Assembly: GCF_028816475.1 (NCBI RefSeq)
Contig: NZ_CP118247.1
Span: 1,116,001 to 1,180,000, forward strand
Length of the DNA: 64,000 nt
Source of the DNA: Devosia rhodophyticola
Lineage (GTDB): Bacteria; Pseudomonadota; Alphaproteobacteria; Rhizobiales; Devosiaceae
Reading direction: 5' to 3'
Shown here piece after piece: positions 38,727-49,635 of the stretch. A program made the translations under genes and the position numbers. The notes below the pieces were generated by a model. The model ran no database searches. It saw only the letters and a program-made list of their open reading frames with translations, and was not told where the DNA came from. Numbering within the stretch: the first letter of the stretch is position 1; each line of letters starts with the position of its first letter.

Positions 38727-39460
38727 TGTTGCCGGCTTTGACCGCCAGCCACTTGACTGATGTGCATCGTGATCCAACTGCGACATTTTTACCGCACAGA
38801 ACCAATTTGAGAAATATCGCTCCAGGGCAAGCGTTTATCAGTAATTGTCAAGGAAAAATCGGGTCGGGAAAACACGATTATAAACATTGCGCACGACACG
38901 ACAGAACAAAAAATTTTTGCCGAGTCGCGTACTCCCGGTTTGATTCTACATTGAGTCACAAGCGGTTGGTTCAAGTTGCGGAGTGGCAGCGGGGAACTGT
39001 TTTTTACCTTCGCAGAGTCAAGCCCCTATTTCAGCGATTCACGTGTTGCGAGGGCAAAGGGACCCCTCTAATATAGTTTGGCGAGCTTGAGAAAAGACGG
39101 CAACAAGACCCGACTTCACAAGCTTTCAGGTACGATTTTGGGGCAAATGGAATAAGGCAGAAAGCATTGTGCTTTCCTGGTTTGGCAACCAATGTCACTT
39201 GTGCATTTTGAGTTTGGCGCTGCTCGGCGGCGCTGGGTAAGTTTGGGCGTAGATTAGAGTTTCCGGCCAGATCTGGTTGGGTTCAGAACACAATTCAAAC
39301 CGACAGTCGGCGGCATTGCCGCGGCACGATGAAGCACGCCCAGAATTTGGACGTGATGGCGGAGCAACGGGTCAATTTTCCGGCAGGGTCGGATCCGTTG
39401 TCAAAACAGAAAACAGGCGTGGCCATTGCGGAACCGCGTTGAACGATTGGGGCACAGACG
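38727..39460. other. Non-coding region upstream of dnaA with a GANTC cluster; possible origin or dnaA control region
   Basis: No convincing gene lies in these 734 bases. Five GANTC sites (CcrM methylation sites) fall at 38922, 38942, 38953, 39015 and 39036, within 119 bases, where about 0.5 would be expected by chance. A run of A/T (38907-38918) lies next to them. I found no TTATCCACA-type DnaA box and no TTAA-N7-TTAA pair, so I do not call this oriC. The region may hold the dnaA promoter under methylation control, or an origin with degenerate boxes. Confidence 0.45.
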
Positions 39461-40987
39461 ATGAAGCTACAGACGACAGCCGGACAGGTAGATTGGGGGC
39501 AGACCGCCCAATCTTTGAAATTGACAACAACAAGGGGCAACACGTCTGCAATGACTTCCATCTCAACGCCGTCTGAAGCTGAACGTGACCTTTGGAACCG
39601 GGCACGGGCCCGTTTAAAAGTGGCGGTGGGTGAGGATGTGTTTACCAGCTGGTTTGCCCGGCTGGATCTTGAGGAAATCGTTGACGATCTATGCCATCTA
39701 TCAGCGCCGACACGCTTTTTATGCTCGTGGGTGCAGTCAAATTATGCCGATCGAATTCTGGAGGCGCTGAAACAGGACGCGCCCGATCTGGCCCGGTTGC
39801 AGGTGACCCTTCGCGTCAATGGTCAGGCCCGCCCCCGCATTGCTTCCCAGAACGAGGCGCCGTCACGTGAGGCGCCCGTTGCACCCTCCGCGCCTGCCAT
39901 GCCCCGGTTAGTGCGAGACAATACCGCTCAGAAGGGCGATGCGCTTTCGGGCAGCGCGATTGACCAGCGCATGACCTTTGATAGTTTTGTGGCTGGCGGC
40001 CCCAATGAGATGGCTTTTGGCGTGGCGCGGCAGATTGCCCAGGCGACGGTCAATAATACAGTCAGCTTCAATCCGGTCTATATTCATGCCACGGTTGGCC
40101 TGGGTAAATCCCATCTGCTCAACGCTATTGCCCATGAGACGGCGGCGGCTGATGCGAGCAAGAATATCGTTTATCTGACCGCCGACCACTTCATGTACCA
40201 TTTCATCACTGCCGTGCAGCGTCAGTCGGCGCTGGCCTTCAAGGAATGGCTGCGTAAGGTCGACCTTTTGCTGATCGATGACATGCAGTTCCTGCAGGGT
40301 AAGTCAGCGACCGAATTCGGCCATACGCTTGGTACGCTTTTGACCGGGGCCAAGCAGGTTGTGGTCGCGGGCGATGCACCGCCGCGTGATCTCGAAATGC
40401 TTGATGAACGGGTCCGCTCGCGCCTTTCGGGCGGGCTGGTCGTACCCATTACCCAGTTTGACGTTGAATTGCGCCGCGCCATCGTTCAGCGCCGGGCGGA
40501 TCAGTCCAGTACACGGTTTGGCATGCACTTCCCGACCGCGGTGGTGGATTATATCGCGCGCGTGGTGGTCAGCCATGGCCGTGATCTTGATGGGGCCGTC
40601 AACCGGTTGGTAGCTGCCAATCAATTGACCGGTGAATTGATCACCGTGCCCTTGGCGGAAAAAACGCTGGGCGATCTCATTCGCAGCCAGGAAGCGCGCC
40701 GCGTCCGGATCGAAGACATCCTGCGCATTGTATCGCGGCATTTCAAAGTGCCGCGCAATGAATTGCTTTCGGCGCGTCGATCGCGCGATGTTGTCCGGCC
40801 GCGCCAGATCGCCATGTTCCTGGCCAAGGCGCTGACCTCGCGGTCGCTGCCTGAAATCGGTCGCCGCTTTGGCGGCCGCGATCACACCACCGTGCTGCAT
40901 TCGGTGCGCAAGGTGGAGCAGATGATGAAGGACGATGGCGAATTGTGCCAGGAAATCGAACTGCTCAAGCGCATGATCGAAGAGTAG
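39461..40987 (+). CDS. dnaA: Chromosomal replication initiator protein DnaA
   Basis: AAA+ ATPase that opens the origin. N-terminal domain I includes ARLKVAVGEDVFTSWFARL. A proline-rich linker follows. The ATPase domain has VYIHATVGLGKSHLL (Lys216 in the P-loop; the first glycines differ from the usual GGVGLGKT), Walker B LLIDDMQFLQG and sensor region DERVRSRLSGGL. The C-terminal DNA-binding signature is DHTTVLHSVRKVEQM. The ATG at 39461 has GGGG 8 bases ahead; an ATG at 39551, which removes 30 residues unlike the family, is a serious alternative but lacks a well-placed site. Confidence 0.95.
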   Translation: MKLQTTAGQVDWGQTAQSLKLTTTRGNTSAMTSISTPSEAERDLWNRARARLKVAVGEDVFTSWFARLDLEEIVDDLCHLSAPTRFLCSWVQSNYADRILEALKQDAPDLARLQVTLRVNGQARPRIASQNEAPSREAPVAPSAPAMPRLVRDNTAQKGDALSGSAIDQRMTFDSFVAGGPNEMAFGVARQIAQATVNNTVSFNPVYIHATVGLGKSHLLNAIAHETAAADASKNIVYLTADHFMYHFITAVQRQSALAFKEWLRKVDLLLIDDMQFLQGKSATEFGHTLGTLLTGAKQVVVAGDAPPRDLEMLDERVRSRLSGGLVVPITQFDVELRRAIVQRRADQSSTRFGMHFPTAVVDYIARVVVSHGRDLDGAVNRLVAANQLTGELITVPLAEKTLGDLIRSQEARRVRIEDILRIVSRHFKVPRNELLSARRSRDVVRPRQIAMFLAKALTSRSLPEIGRRFGGRDHTTVLHSVRKVEQMMKDDGELCQEIELLKRMIEE

Positions 40988-40997
40988 TCAATAATGT

Positions 40998-41019
40998 AGC
41001 CGGGCCATCGTGCCCGGCT
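40998..41019 (+). other. Hairpin in the dnaA-dnaN gap
   Basis: AGCCGGGC / GCCCGGCT, 8 bp perfect, loop CATCGT, starting 10 bases after the dnaA stop. No T tract follows, so it is more likely a transcript-end or processing structure than a strong terminator. Confidence 0.45.
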
Positions 41020-41170
41020 CCCTAAAACCACATCGCCTTGAGGCCATTCAATCGGTAAAAAGCAGGCGGCAAACGACCTGCCCCCGCCTGATTGGCTGGT
41101 TGCGACCAAATGCTCTGGGCAAACCCCAACGGGCTCTTGCGTTTTCACAGCCAAATTGCCATGGTCTGCG

Positions 41171-41193
41171 CCCCGGCTTGCCGGGGATTTTAT
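41171..41193 (+). terminator. Weak terminator-like hairpin before dnaN
   Basis: CCCCGG / CCGGGG with a four-base loop, followed by ATTTTATT. It ends about 40 bases before the dnaN start and could attenuate read-through from dnaA. Confidence 0.4.
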
Positions 41194-41232
41194 TGCCGGA
41201 ATGGCAGTGCGTGAATTGAGGATGTCGGACCG

Positions 41233-42354
41233 ATGAAAGTTACGCTCGAACGCAACCATTTGCTGAAGTCACTGGGGCATGTGCACCGGGTGGTGGAGCG
41301 GCGCAACACTTATCCGATCCTGGCCAATGTCTTGTTCAAGGCCAGCGACGACAAGGTGGAGCTGCGCGCCACGGACCTCGATATCGAAGTCACCGAAAGC
41401 GTTCCAGCGATGGTCTCAACGCCCGGCACGACGACTGTACCGGCCCATACGCTTTATGAAATCGTGCGCAAACTGGCCGACGGGGCCGAGGTAAAACTTG
41501 AGACCGACGGGGGTGAACAAATGGTTCTGACCTCGGGGCGCTCGCGCTTCAATCTGCAATGCCTGTCGCCTGACAGCTTCCCTGATCTCAAATCGGGCAG
41601 CTTCACCCATGAATTTGCCGTACCGGCACCGGCGATGCGCGAACTGATCGAACGCACGCAGTTTGCCATTTCCAACGAAGAGACGCGTTATTATCTCAAC
41701 GGCATCTATTTGCACACGATTGAGGTTTCGACTGGTGAAACGGTGCTGCGCGCTGTGGCAACGGACGGCCACCGCATGGCACGGGCCGATACTGATGCGC
41801 CGAGCGGTTCGGCGGGGATGACCGGCATCATCGTGCCGAAAAAGACCGTCAGTGAAGTGCAAAAGCTTCTGGACGGGGCCGAAGGCGATGTCGCGGTTGA
41901 AGTGTCGGATACCAAGATCCGTTTTTCGCTGGGCAGCGTTGTATTGCTGTCCAAGCTGATTGAAGGCACCTTCCCTGACTATGAGCGGGTGACGCCCAAG
42001 AATAACGACAAGTCGATGCGGGTGGATCGCGCCACCTTTGCAACGGCTGTGGATCGCGTTTCAACCATTGCCTCGGAGCGCGGCGGCAAGGCCGTCAAAC
42101 TATCAGCCACCGACGGCCAGCTGGAATTGTCCGTTACCAATCCAGACCACGGTACGGCTAGTGAGGAGTTGGCGGTCGAGTTTGAAACCGACGGCTTTGA
42201 AATCGGGTTCAACGCGCGCTATCTGCTCGATATCGTGGGCCAGATCCGCTCGGAGAACGCCATTTTCACGTTCAATGATGCAGGTTCACCCACATTGGTG
42301 CGCGAAGACGGGGACGCCAAGGCACAATATGTGCTGATGCCGATGCGCGTTTAG
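41233..42354 (+). CDS. dnaN: DNA polymerase III beta subunit (sliding clamp)
   Basis: Ring-shaped processivity clamp. The 373-residue length is standard, with three repeated clamp domains. Recognisable parts: MKVTLERNHLLKSLGHVHRVVERRNTYPILANV, FAISNEETRYYLNGIYLH, ATDGHRMA, and the end AQYVLMPMRV that forms the protein-binding pocket. It is separated from dnaA by 245 bp containing two hairpins, so it may also have its own promoter. recF follows at once. Confidence 0.97.
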   Translation: MKVTLERNHLLKSLGHVHRVVERRNTYPILANVLFKASDDKVELRATDLDIEVTESVPAMVSTPGTTTVPAHTLYEIVRKLADGAEVKLETDGGEQMVLTSGRSRFNLQCLSPDSFPDLKSGSFTHEFAVPAPAMRELIERTQFAISNEETRYYLNGIYLHTIEVSTGETVLRAVATDGHRMARADTDAPSGSAGMTGIIVPKKTVSEVQKLLDGAEGDVAVEVSDTKIRFSLGSVVLLSKLIEGTFPDYERVTPKNNDKSMRVDRATFATAVDRVSTIASERGGKAVKLSATDGQLELSVTNPDHGTASEELAVEFETDGFEIGFNARYLLDIVGQIRSENAIFTFNDAGSPTLVREDGDAKAQYVLMPMRV

Positions 42355-42362
42355 GAGCAATT

Positions 42363-43493
42363 CTGAACACTTCCGCCAATCGTTCAGTCTCGCGGCTGCG
42401 CCTGAGCGCCTTTCGCAATTATACAGCGGCCGCGTTGGATCTGGACGCACGCCATGTGGTGCTGACCGGCCCGAACGGGGCGGGCAAGACCAATCTCTTG
42501 GAAGCCATTTCATTGCTGTCGCCGGGACGCGGCCTGCGGCGTGCCAGTTTTGACATGGTCCAGGCACAGGGCGCTGAGGCATCATGGGCAGTCGCTGCAA
42601 CGATTGAGACCTACAGCGGCCCGGTCGACATCGGCACGGGCGGAAACGCAGGTGATGGCGCACGACGGGTGCGTATCAATGGCGCCAATGCCCGTTCAGT
42701 TGAAGCGATGAGCGATTATTTGCGCGTTCTGTGGCTGACGCCTGCCATGGACGGACTGTTTTCCGGCCCGGCAGGGGATCGGCGCCGGTTTCTGGACCGG
42801 CTGGTCACAACGCTCATTCCGGGTCATTCGGCCACGGTCAATGATTTTGACAAGATCATGCGGCAGCGCAATCGCCTGCTTGAGGACAATGGTGACGCCC
42901 ACTGGCTGGCAGCTATTGAAACGCAAATGGCAGAAACTGCCGCCGCTATCCATCTAGCGCGCACCGACAGCCTGACCCATTTGCAGGCCCTGATCGCCCA
43001 AAGTCTTAGCGATGGCAGTTTTCCAGCTGCCCAGTTGGCGCTAACACCATTGTTTGAGGATCGGCACGAGCCTGTTTCGTCGGCGGATCTGGAGACGGCG
43101 CTGATCGACATCTGGCGGCAAACCAGAGCACTGGATCGTGCGGCGGGGCGCACCACCGTGGGGCCGCACAGGGTCGATCTCGAGGTGGTCCATGCCCAAA
43201 AGGCCATGCCTGCAATGCTGGGCTCAACGGGTGAACAGAAGGCGTTACTGATCGGCTTGGTGCTGGCCCATGCCCGGTTGGTCAAACAGCGTACCGGCAT
43301 TACGCCGTTTCTGCTGTTGGACGAGATTGCAGCACATCTTGATCCCGACCGGCGGCGGGCGCTTTTTGATGCGTTGGATGGCCTTGGCGGGCAGTGTTTC
43401 CTGACCGGTACAGACCCAATGCTTTTTGAAGCCCTTGCAGATCGCAGTCAGGCGATCCTCGTACGTGGTGGACGGCTTCACCCAAGCGACTAA
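42363..43493 (+). CDS. recF: Recombination protein RecF, with a non-standard start
   Basis: SMC-like ATPase that helps load RecA at gaps. The P-loop GPNGAGKTNLLEA (Lys42), the KALLIGLVLAHARL region after the signature, and LLLDEIAAHLDPDRR Walker B are clear. The conserved N-terminal strand SRLRLSAFRNY lies upstream of the first normal start (TTG 42435) and no in-frame ATG, GTG or TTG exists between it and dnaN. A good AGGAG (42353-42357) stands before ATT (42360) and CTG (42363). I use CTG, whose spacing is best. A substitution error in an ATG is an alternative. Confidence 0.85.
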   Translation: MNTSANRSVSRLRLSAFRNYTAAALDLDARHVVLTGPNGAGKTNLLEAISLLSPGRGLRRASFDMVQAQGAEASWAVAATIETYSGPVDIGTGGNAGDGARRVRINGANARSVEAMSDYLRVLWLTPAMDGLFSGPAGDRRRFLDRLVTTLIPGHSATVNDFDKIMRQRNRLLEDNGDAHWLAAIETQMAETAAAIHLARTDSLTHLQALIAQSLSDGSFPAAQLALTPLFEDRHEPVSSADLETALIDIWRQTRALDRAAGRTTVGPHRVDLEVVHAQKAMPAMLGSTGEQKALLIGLVLAHARLVKQRTGITPFLLLDEIAAHLDPDRRRALFDALDGLGGQCFLTGTDPMLFEALADRSQAILVRGGRLHPSD

Positions 43494-43572
43494 GCCTTTT
43501 GGGAATTGCCAGGCAAATGAGCCCGAAACGGCCATTTTGCTTGGGATTTTTGGCTCAATCGACTACAACTAA

Positions 43573-46029
<2,457 letters not shown>

Positions 46030-46063
46030 TCGGATTTCGGTTGCGGGCAAACGCTCAATAAAC

Positions 46064-46075
46064 GAGTATTCGCTC
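46064..46075. promoter_or_regulatory. Operator copy 1 (GAGTATTCGCTC) ahead of the sorbitol-operon regulator
   Basis: Twelve-base site with GAG/CTC arms, starting 31 bases ahead of the regulator start. The same core, differing in one base, occurs before smoE. This indicates autoregulation by the SorC-type protein. Confidence 0.6.
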
Positions 46076-46094
46076 GCAAGGGAGTGTTTCAGGG

Positions 46095-47054
46095 ATGGTT
46101 CAGCGACAGGAAACGTCTGGAAACAGGCTTGACGATGCGGCCCGTGCCGGATGGCTTTACTATGTTGCCGGCAACAATCAGGAGCAGATTGCCCAAACGC
46201 TTGGGGTGTCGCGACAGACTGCGCAACGCCTTGTTTCCCTGTCGATTTCCGAGGGTTTGATTCGCGTTCGCCTCGATCATCCGATCGGGCGTTGCATGGA
46301 ACTTGGCGAAAAACTGCGCCAACGGTATGCACTCGATTTTGTCGAAATTGTCCCCACTGATCCAACGGCACCCGACTCGATCAATGGCGTTGCGATTGCC
46401 ACGGCCGGGCAAATCGAACGCTGGCTCAAGCACGATGAACCGGTAATCATGGCGCTGGGGACGGGGCGAACGCTCAAGGCGGCAATCGAGCAAATGAGCC
46501 CGATCGACGCGTCCCAGCACAAGATTGTTTCCCTAACCGGCTCCATCGCGCCTGATGGGGCAGCGGCCTATTACAATGTCATTTTCGACATCGCGCAAAC
46601 CGTCAAGGCGCGCAGCTTTCCCATGCCGCTACCGGTCATTGCCTCCTCGTCCCGGGAGCGCGAATTGCTGCACGCCCAACCGATGATTCAGGAAACACTG
46701 ACCCTGGCCAGACAGGCCAATGTGACGTTTGTCGGCATCGGCGAGATCGACCCGGACGCACCACTCTATGTCGACGGCTTTATCACCAGTGATGAACTGA
46801 GATCCCTGCAAAAGGCGGGTGCGGTGGGCGAGATCTGCGGCTGGAGTTTTGACGCCGATGGCAAGCTGATCGAAGGATTGACCAATGACCGCGTCGCGTC
46901 GGCCCCAGTGCCTTCGCGTGAAACCTCGCTGGTCGTGGCAATTGCCGCAGGCAATAAAAAATTGCCCGGCCTCAGGGCATCGCTTTCCCGCCGTTTGGTT
47001 AACGGTTTGATAACTGACGAGCGTACCGCAGAAAATCTGCTGAACACGCCCTAG
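46095..47054 (+). CDS. smoC: SorC-family sugar-responsive transcription regulator (SmoC-like)
   Basis: Regulator of the adjacent sorbitol/mannitol operon. The 319 residues start with a helix-turn-helix (ARAGWLYYVAGNNQEQIAQTLGVSRQTAQRLVSLSISEGLI) near residues 15-55. The remainder is the sugar-phosphate-binding SorC domain, with VIMALGTGRTLKAAIEQM, SLTGSI and GVGEI-like GIGEIDPDAPLY. It lies just upstream of smoE in the same direction, with its own promoter region and a matched operator. The inducer (sorbitol, mannitol or a phosphorylated product) is inferred. Confidence 0.85.
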   Translation: MVQRQETSGNRLDDAARAGWLYYVAGNNQEQIAQTLGVSRQTAQRLVSLSISEGLIRVRLDHPIGRCMELGEKLRQRYALDFVEIVPTDPTAPDSINGVAIATAGQIERWLKHDEPVIMALGTGRTLKAAIEQMSPIDASQHKIVSLTGSIAPDGAAAYYNVIFDIAQTVKARSFPMPLPVIASSSRERELLHAQPMIQETLTLARQANVTFVGIGEIDPDAPLYVDGFITSDELRSLQKAGAVGEICGWSFDADGKLIEGLTNDRVASAPVPSRETSLVVAIAAGNKKLPGLRASLSRRLVNGLITDERTAENLLNTP

Positions 47055-47133
47055 CCCTTAGAAAATAAACATTAATATTCAGTTTTTTGCCGTTGCATTC
47101 GCTAACGAACCATTCGCTGTGCGCATACCCCTC

Positions 47134-47170
47134 TTGACTTCGTCGCATAAATAATGAGTATTTGCTCATT
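47134..47170 (+). promoter_or_regulatory. smoE promoter region with operator copy 2 (GAGTATTTGCTC)
   Basis: AATGAG-TATTTG-CTCATT (47153-47170) is a perfect inverted repeat around the same 12-base core seen before the regulator gene. A TTGACT hexamer (47134-47139) stands 16 bases ahead of the core, so the operator would cover the -10 position. That position suits repression, though activation is not excluded. Confidence 0.6.
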
Positions 47171-47211
47171 GCCGGAATAAATGCCCGGCTCGATTGTTGG
47201 GAGAACAACCG

Positions 47212-48519
47212 ATGAAACTGACACCCATTCTCATGGGCGCGTTTACTCTAGCGCTTGCTGGCACCGCCTCTGCGCAGACGCTCACCATAGCCACTGTCAA
47301 TAATGGCGACATGATCCGTATGCAGGGTCTGTCGTCCGCCTTTACCGACGAAACCGGTATCGATCTCAATTGGGTCGTGCTCGAGGAAAACACGCTTCGC
47401 CAGAACGTCACCACCGATATTGCCACCAATGGTGGACAGTACGACGTCATGACCATTGGCACCTACGAAGCCCCAATCTGGGCAAAGCAGGGTTGGCTGG
47501 TGCCGCTCGATGGCCTCAGCGCTGACGCCGCCTATGACGTCGATGACCTGCTGCCCGCAATCCGCGGTGGTCTCTCGCTCGATGGCAAGCTTTATGCTGC
47601 GCCGTTCTACGGCGAAAGCTCGATGGTCATGTACCGCAAGGACCTGATGGAAAAGGCTGGTCTGACCATGCCGGATGCCCCCACCTGGGAGTTCATCGGA
47701 GAAGCTGCGCGCGCCATGACTGATCGCGACAATGACATCAACGGCATTTGCCTGCGCGGCAAGGCTGGTTGGGGCGAGAACATGGCGTTCCTGACGGCGA
47801 TGTCAAATTCGTTCGGCGCACGCTGGTTTGATGAAGACTGGAAGCCCCAGTTCGATCAGCCGGAATGGAAGGCGACACTGGATACCTATTTGTCGCTGAT
47901 GAATGATGCGGGCCCAGCTGGTGCCTCGTCCAACGGCTTTAATGAAAACCTGACCTTGTTCCAACAGGGCAAGTGCGGCATGTGGATCGATGCAACCGTT
48001 GCAGCTTCGTTTGTAACGGGTCCCGACTCCACCGTTGCCGATCAGGTCGGTTTCGCTCTGGCACCGGACAATGGTCTGGGCAAGCGCGGCAACTGGCTCT
48101 GGGCATGGTCACTGGCCATTCCGACCAGCAGTCAGAATACTGAAGCAGCCGAAAAGTTCATCAACTGGGCAACCAACAAGGACTATCTGGCAACAGTTGC
48201 GGCTGAGGAAGGTTGGGCAAGCGTCCCCCCTGGCACACGCACCTCGCTTTATGAAAATGCCGACTATCAGGCAGCAGCGCCCTTCGCCAAGATGACGCTT
48301 GAATCGATCAATTCGGCGGATCCGACCAATCCAACTGTCAAGCCGGTGCCCTATGTCGGCGTGCAGTTTGTCGCCATTCCGGAATTTGCCGGTATCGCGA
48401 CCAACATTGGCCAGCTGTTCTCAGCGGCACTGGCCGGTCAGATGTCAGCAGACGATGCCCTGGCCCAGGCTCAGGACGCCGCCACGCGTGATATGACCCG
48501 CGCAGGCTATATCAAGTAG
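47212..48519 (+). CDS. smoE: Sorbitol/mannitol ABC transporter, substrate-binding protein
   Basis: Periplasmic receptor that hands polyols to SmoFG. The 435 residues begin with a signal peptide (LMGAFTLALAGTASAQ) and continue with a family 1 extracellular solute-binding fold: TLTIATVNNGDMIRMQGL, QYDVMTIGTYEAP, LYAAPFYGESSMVMYRKD and LWAWSLAIPTSSQN. GGGAG lies ahead of the ATG at 47212. It is followed by a 232-base gap with three strong hairpins, so this abundant protein can be made in excess of the membrane parts. Polyol specificity rests on context. Confidence 0.9.
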   Translation: MKLTPILMGAFTLALAGTASAQTLTIATVNNGDMIRMQGLSSAFTDETGIDLNWVVLEENTLRQNVTTDIATNGGQYDVMTIGTYEAPIWAKQGWLVPLDGLSADAAYDVDDLLPAIRGGLSLDGKLYAAPFYGESSMVMYRKDLMEKAGLTMPDAPTWEFIGEAARAMTDRDNDINGICLRGKAGWGENMAFLTAMSNSFGARWFDEDWKPQFDQPEWKATLDTYLSLMNDAGPAGASSNGFNENLTLFQQGKCGMWIDATVAASFVTGPDSTVADQVGFALAPDNGLGKRGNWLWAWSLAIPTSSQNTEAAEKFINWATNKDYLATVAAEEGWASVPPGTRTSLYENADYQAAAPFAKMTLESINSADPTNPTVKPVPYVGVQFVAIPEFAGIATNIGQLFSAALAGQMSADDALAQAQDAATRDMTRAGYIK

Positions 48520-48541
48520 GTCTGCTTCCGAGGAAGACAAC

Positions 48542-48671
48542 GCGGCCGGAGTGTTCCGGCACCCCGGCCGCAGATATTTTCCGAACCGGATGCTGCCTCA
48601 AAAACCAGTCTCTCGAGGCAGCATCCAAATGAACCGCCCGGCTAACGGTACCCTCTTGAGGTCGGGCGGTT
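48542..48671 (+). repeat. Three tandem perfect hairpins between smoE and smoF
   Basis: Hairpin 1: GCGGCCGG 48542-48549 with CCGGCCGC 48564-48571. Hairpin 2: GGATGCTGCCTC 48588-48599 with GAGGCAGCATCC 48615-48626, 12 bp without a mismatch. Hairpin 3: AACCGCCCG 48632-48640 with CGGGCGGTT 48663-48671, followed by TTAAT. They probably protect the smoE message and partly stop transcription. Confidence 0.75.
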
Positions 48672-48751
48672 TTAATCAAACGATTTTTGCGGCACGCCCG
48701 TAGCGGCCGCCAAGGCGCACCGGCAAAAGTCCGGGTATTTGGGAGGACGAA

Positions 48752-49624
48752 ATGGCTACAGCACAGACGCGAACGCTTGCTCGCACCATGATGGCGCCGG
48801 CCGTCATCGTGCTGCTGCTCTGGATGGCCGTACCATTGGCGATGACCATATGGTTTTCGTTCCAGAATTACAGCCTGATCAATCCCTTGATGACCGGGTT
48901 CGCCGGATGGGCGAACTATGAATATGTCATCGGTGATCCCTCGTTTACCCAATCGCTGATCAACACGTTGATCCTTGTGGGTGGGGTTTTGCTGATCACC
49001 GTGATTGGCGGCATCTTTCTGGCGCTATTGCTCGATCAGCCGCTCTGGGGTCAGGGCCTGCTGCGCATTGTCGTCATCTCACCCTTCTTCGTCATGCCGC
49101 CCGTTGCGGCGCTGATCTGGAAAAACGGCTTCATGCATCCCGGCTACGGCATGCTGGGGCATCTCTGGAAATTCTTTGGCCTGCAACCGGTGGACTGGTT
49201 CAACCAGTACCCGTTGTTTTCGGTCGTCGTCATCGTGGCCTGGCAGTGGTTGCCATTTGCGACCCTGATCTTTCTGACCGCCCTGCAGTCGCTCTCGGAA
49301 GAGCAGCGCGAGGCCGCCGAAATGGACGGTGCCAATGCAATCAACCGGTTCTGGTACATTATCATGCCGCACATGGCGCGCTCGGTCACCATCGTAATCC
49401 TGATCCAGACCATCTTCCTTTTGGGCATTTTTGCTGAAATCCGCGTCACAACCGGGGGCGGGCCGGGCTATGCCTCGACAAACATCGCCTTCCTGGTGTT
49501 CCGCACTGGTATTTTGAGCAACGACATCGGGGCCGGGTCGGCCGGGGGTGTGGTCGCTGTCATCATCGCCAATATCGTTGCCATCTTCCTGATGCGCGCC
49601 GTTGGCAAGAACCTGGACGCTTGA
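48752..49624 (+). CDS. smoF: Sorbitol/mannitol ABC transporter permease 1
   Basis: Inner-membrane permease of the MalF type. The 290 residues form six membrane helices, beginning MMAPAVIVLLLWMAVPLAMTIWFSF. The cytoplasmic coupling loop is EEQREAAEMDGANAINRFWYIIMP (EAA motif). GGGAGGA stands ahead of the ATG. The stop lies 11 bases before the smoG start. It pairs with SmoG to form the channel. Confidence 0.92.
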   Translation: MATAQTRTLARTMMAPAVIVLLLWMAVPLAMTIWFSFQNYSLINPLMTGFAGWANYEYVIGDPSFTQSLINTLILVGGVLLITVIGGIFLALLLDQPLWGQGLLRIVVISPFFVMPPVAALIWKNGFMHPGYGMLGHLWKFFGLQPVDWFNQYPLFSVVVIVAWQWLPFATLIFLTALQSLSEEQREAAEMDGANAINRFWYIIMPHMARSVTIVILIQTIFLLGIFAEIRVTTGGGPGYASTNIAFLVFRTGILSNDIGAGSAGGVVAVIIANIVAIFLMRAVGKNLDA

Positions 49625-49635
49625 GGGAGCTGGAA

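Noticed and set aside
38255..39076. Open frame of 273 codons across rpsT and its flanks
   Set aside because: It is out of frame with rpsT, spans the promoter and terminator, and has no domain.
38727..39460. Chromosomal origin call
   Set aside because: No TTATCCACA-type boxes were found on either strand; in this order the origin need not lie next to dnaA. Only the GANTC cluster is reported.
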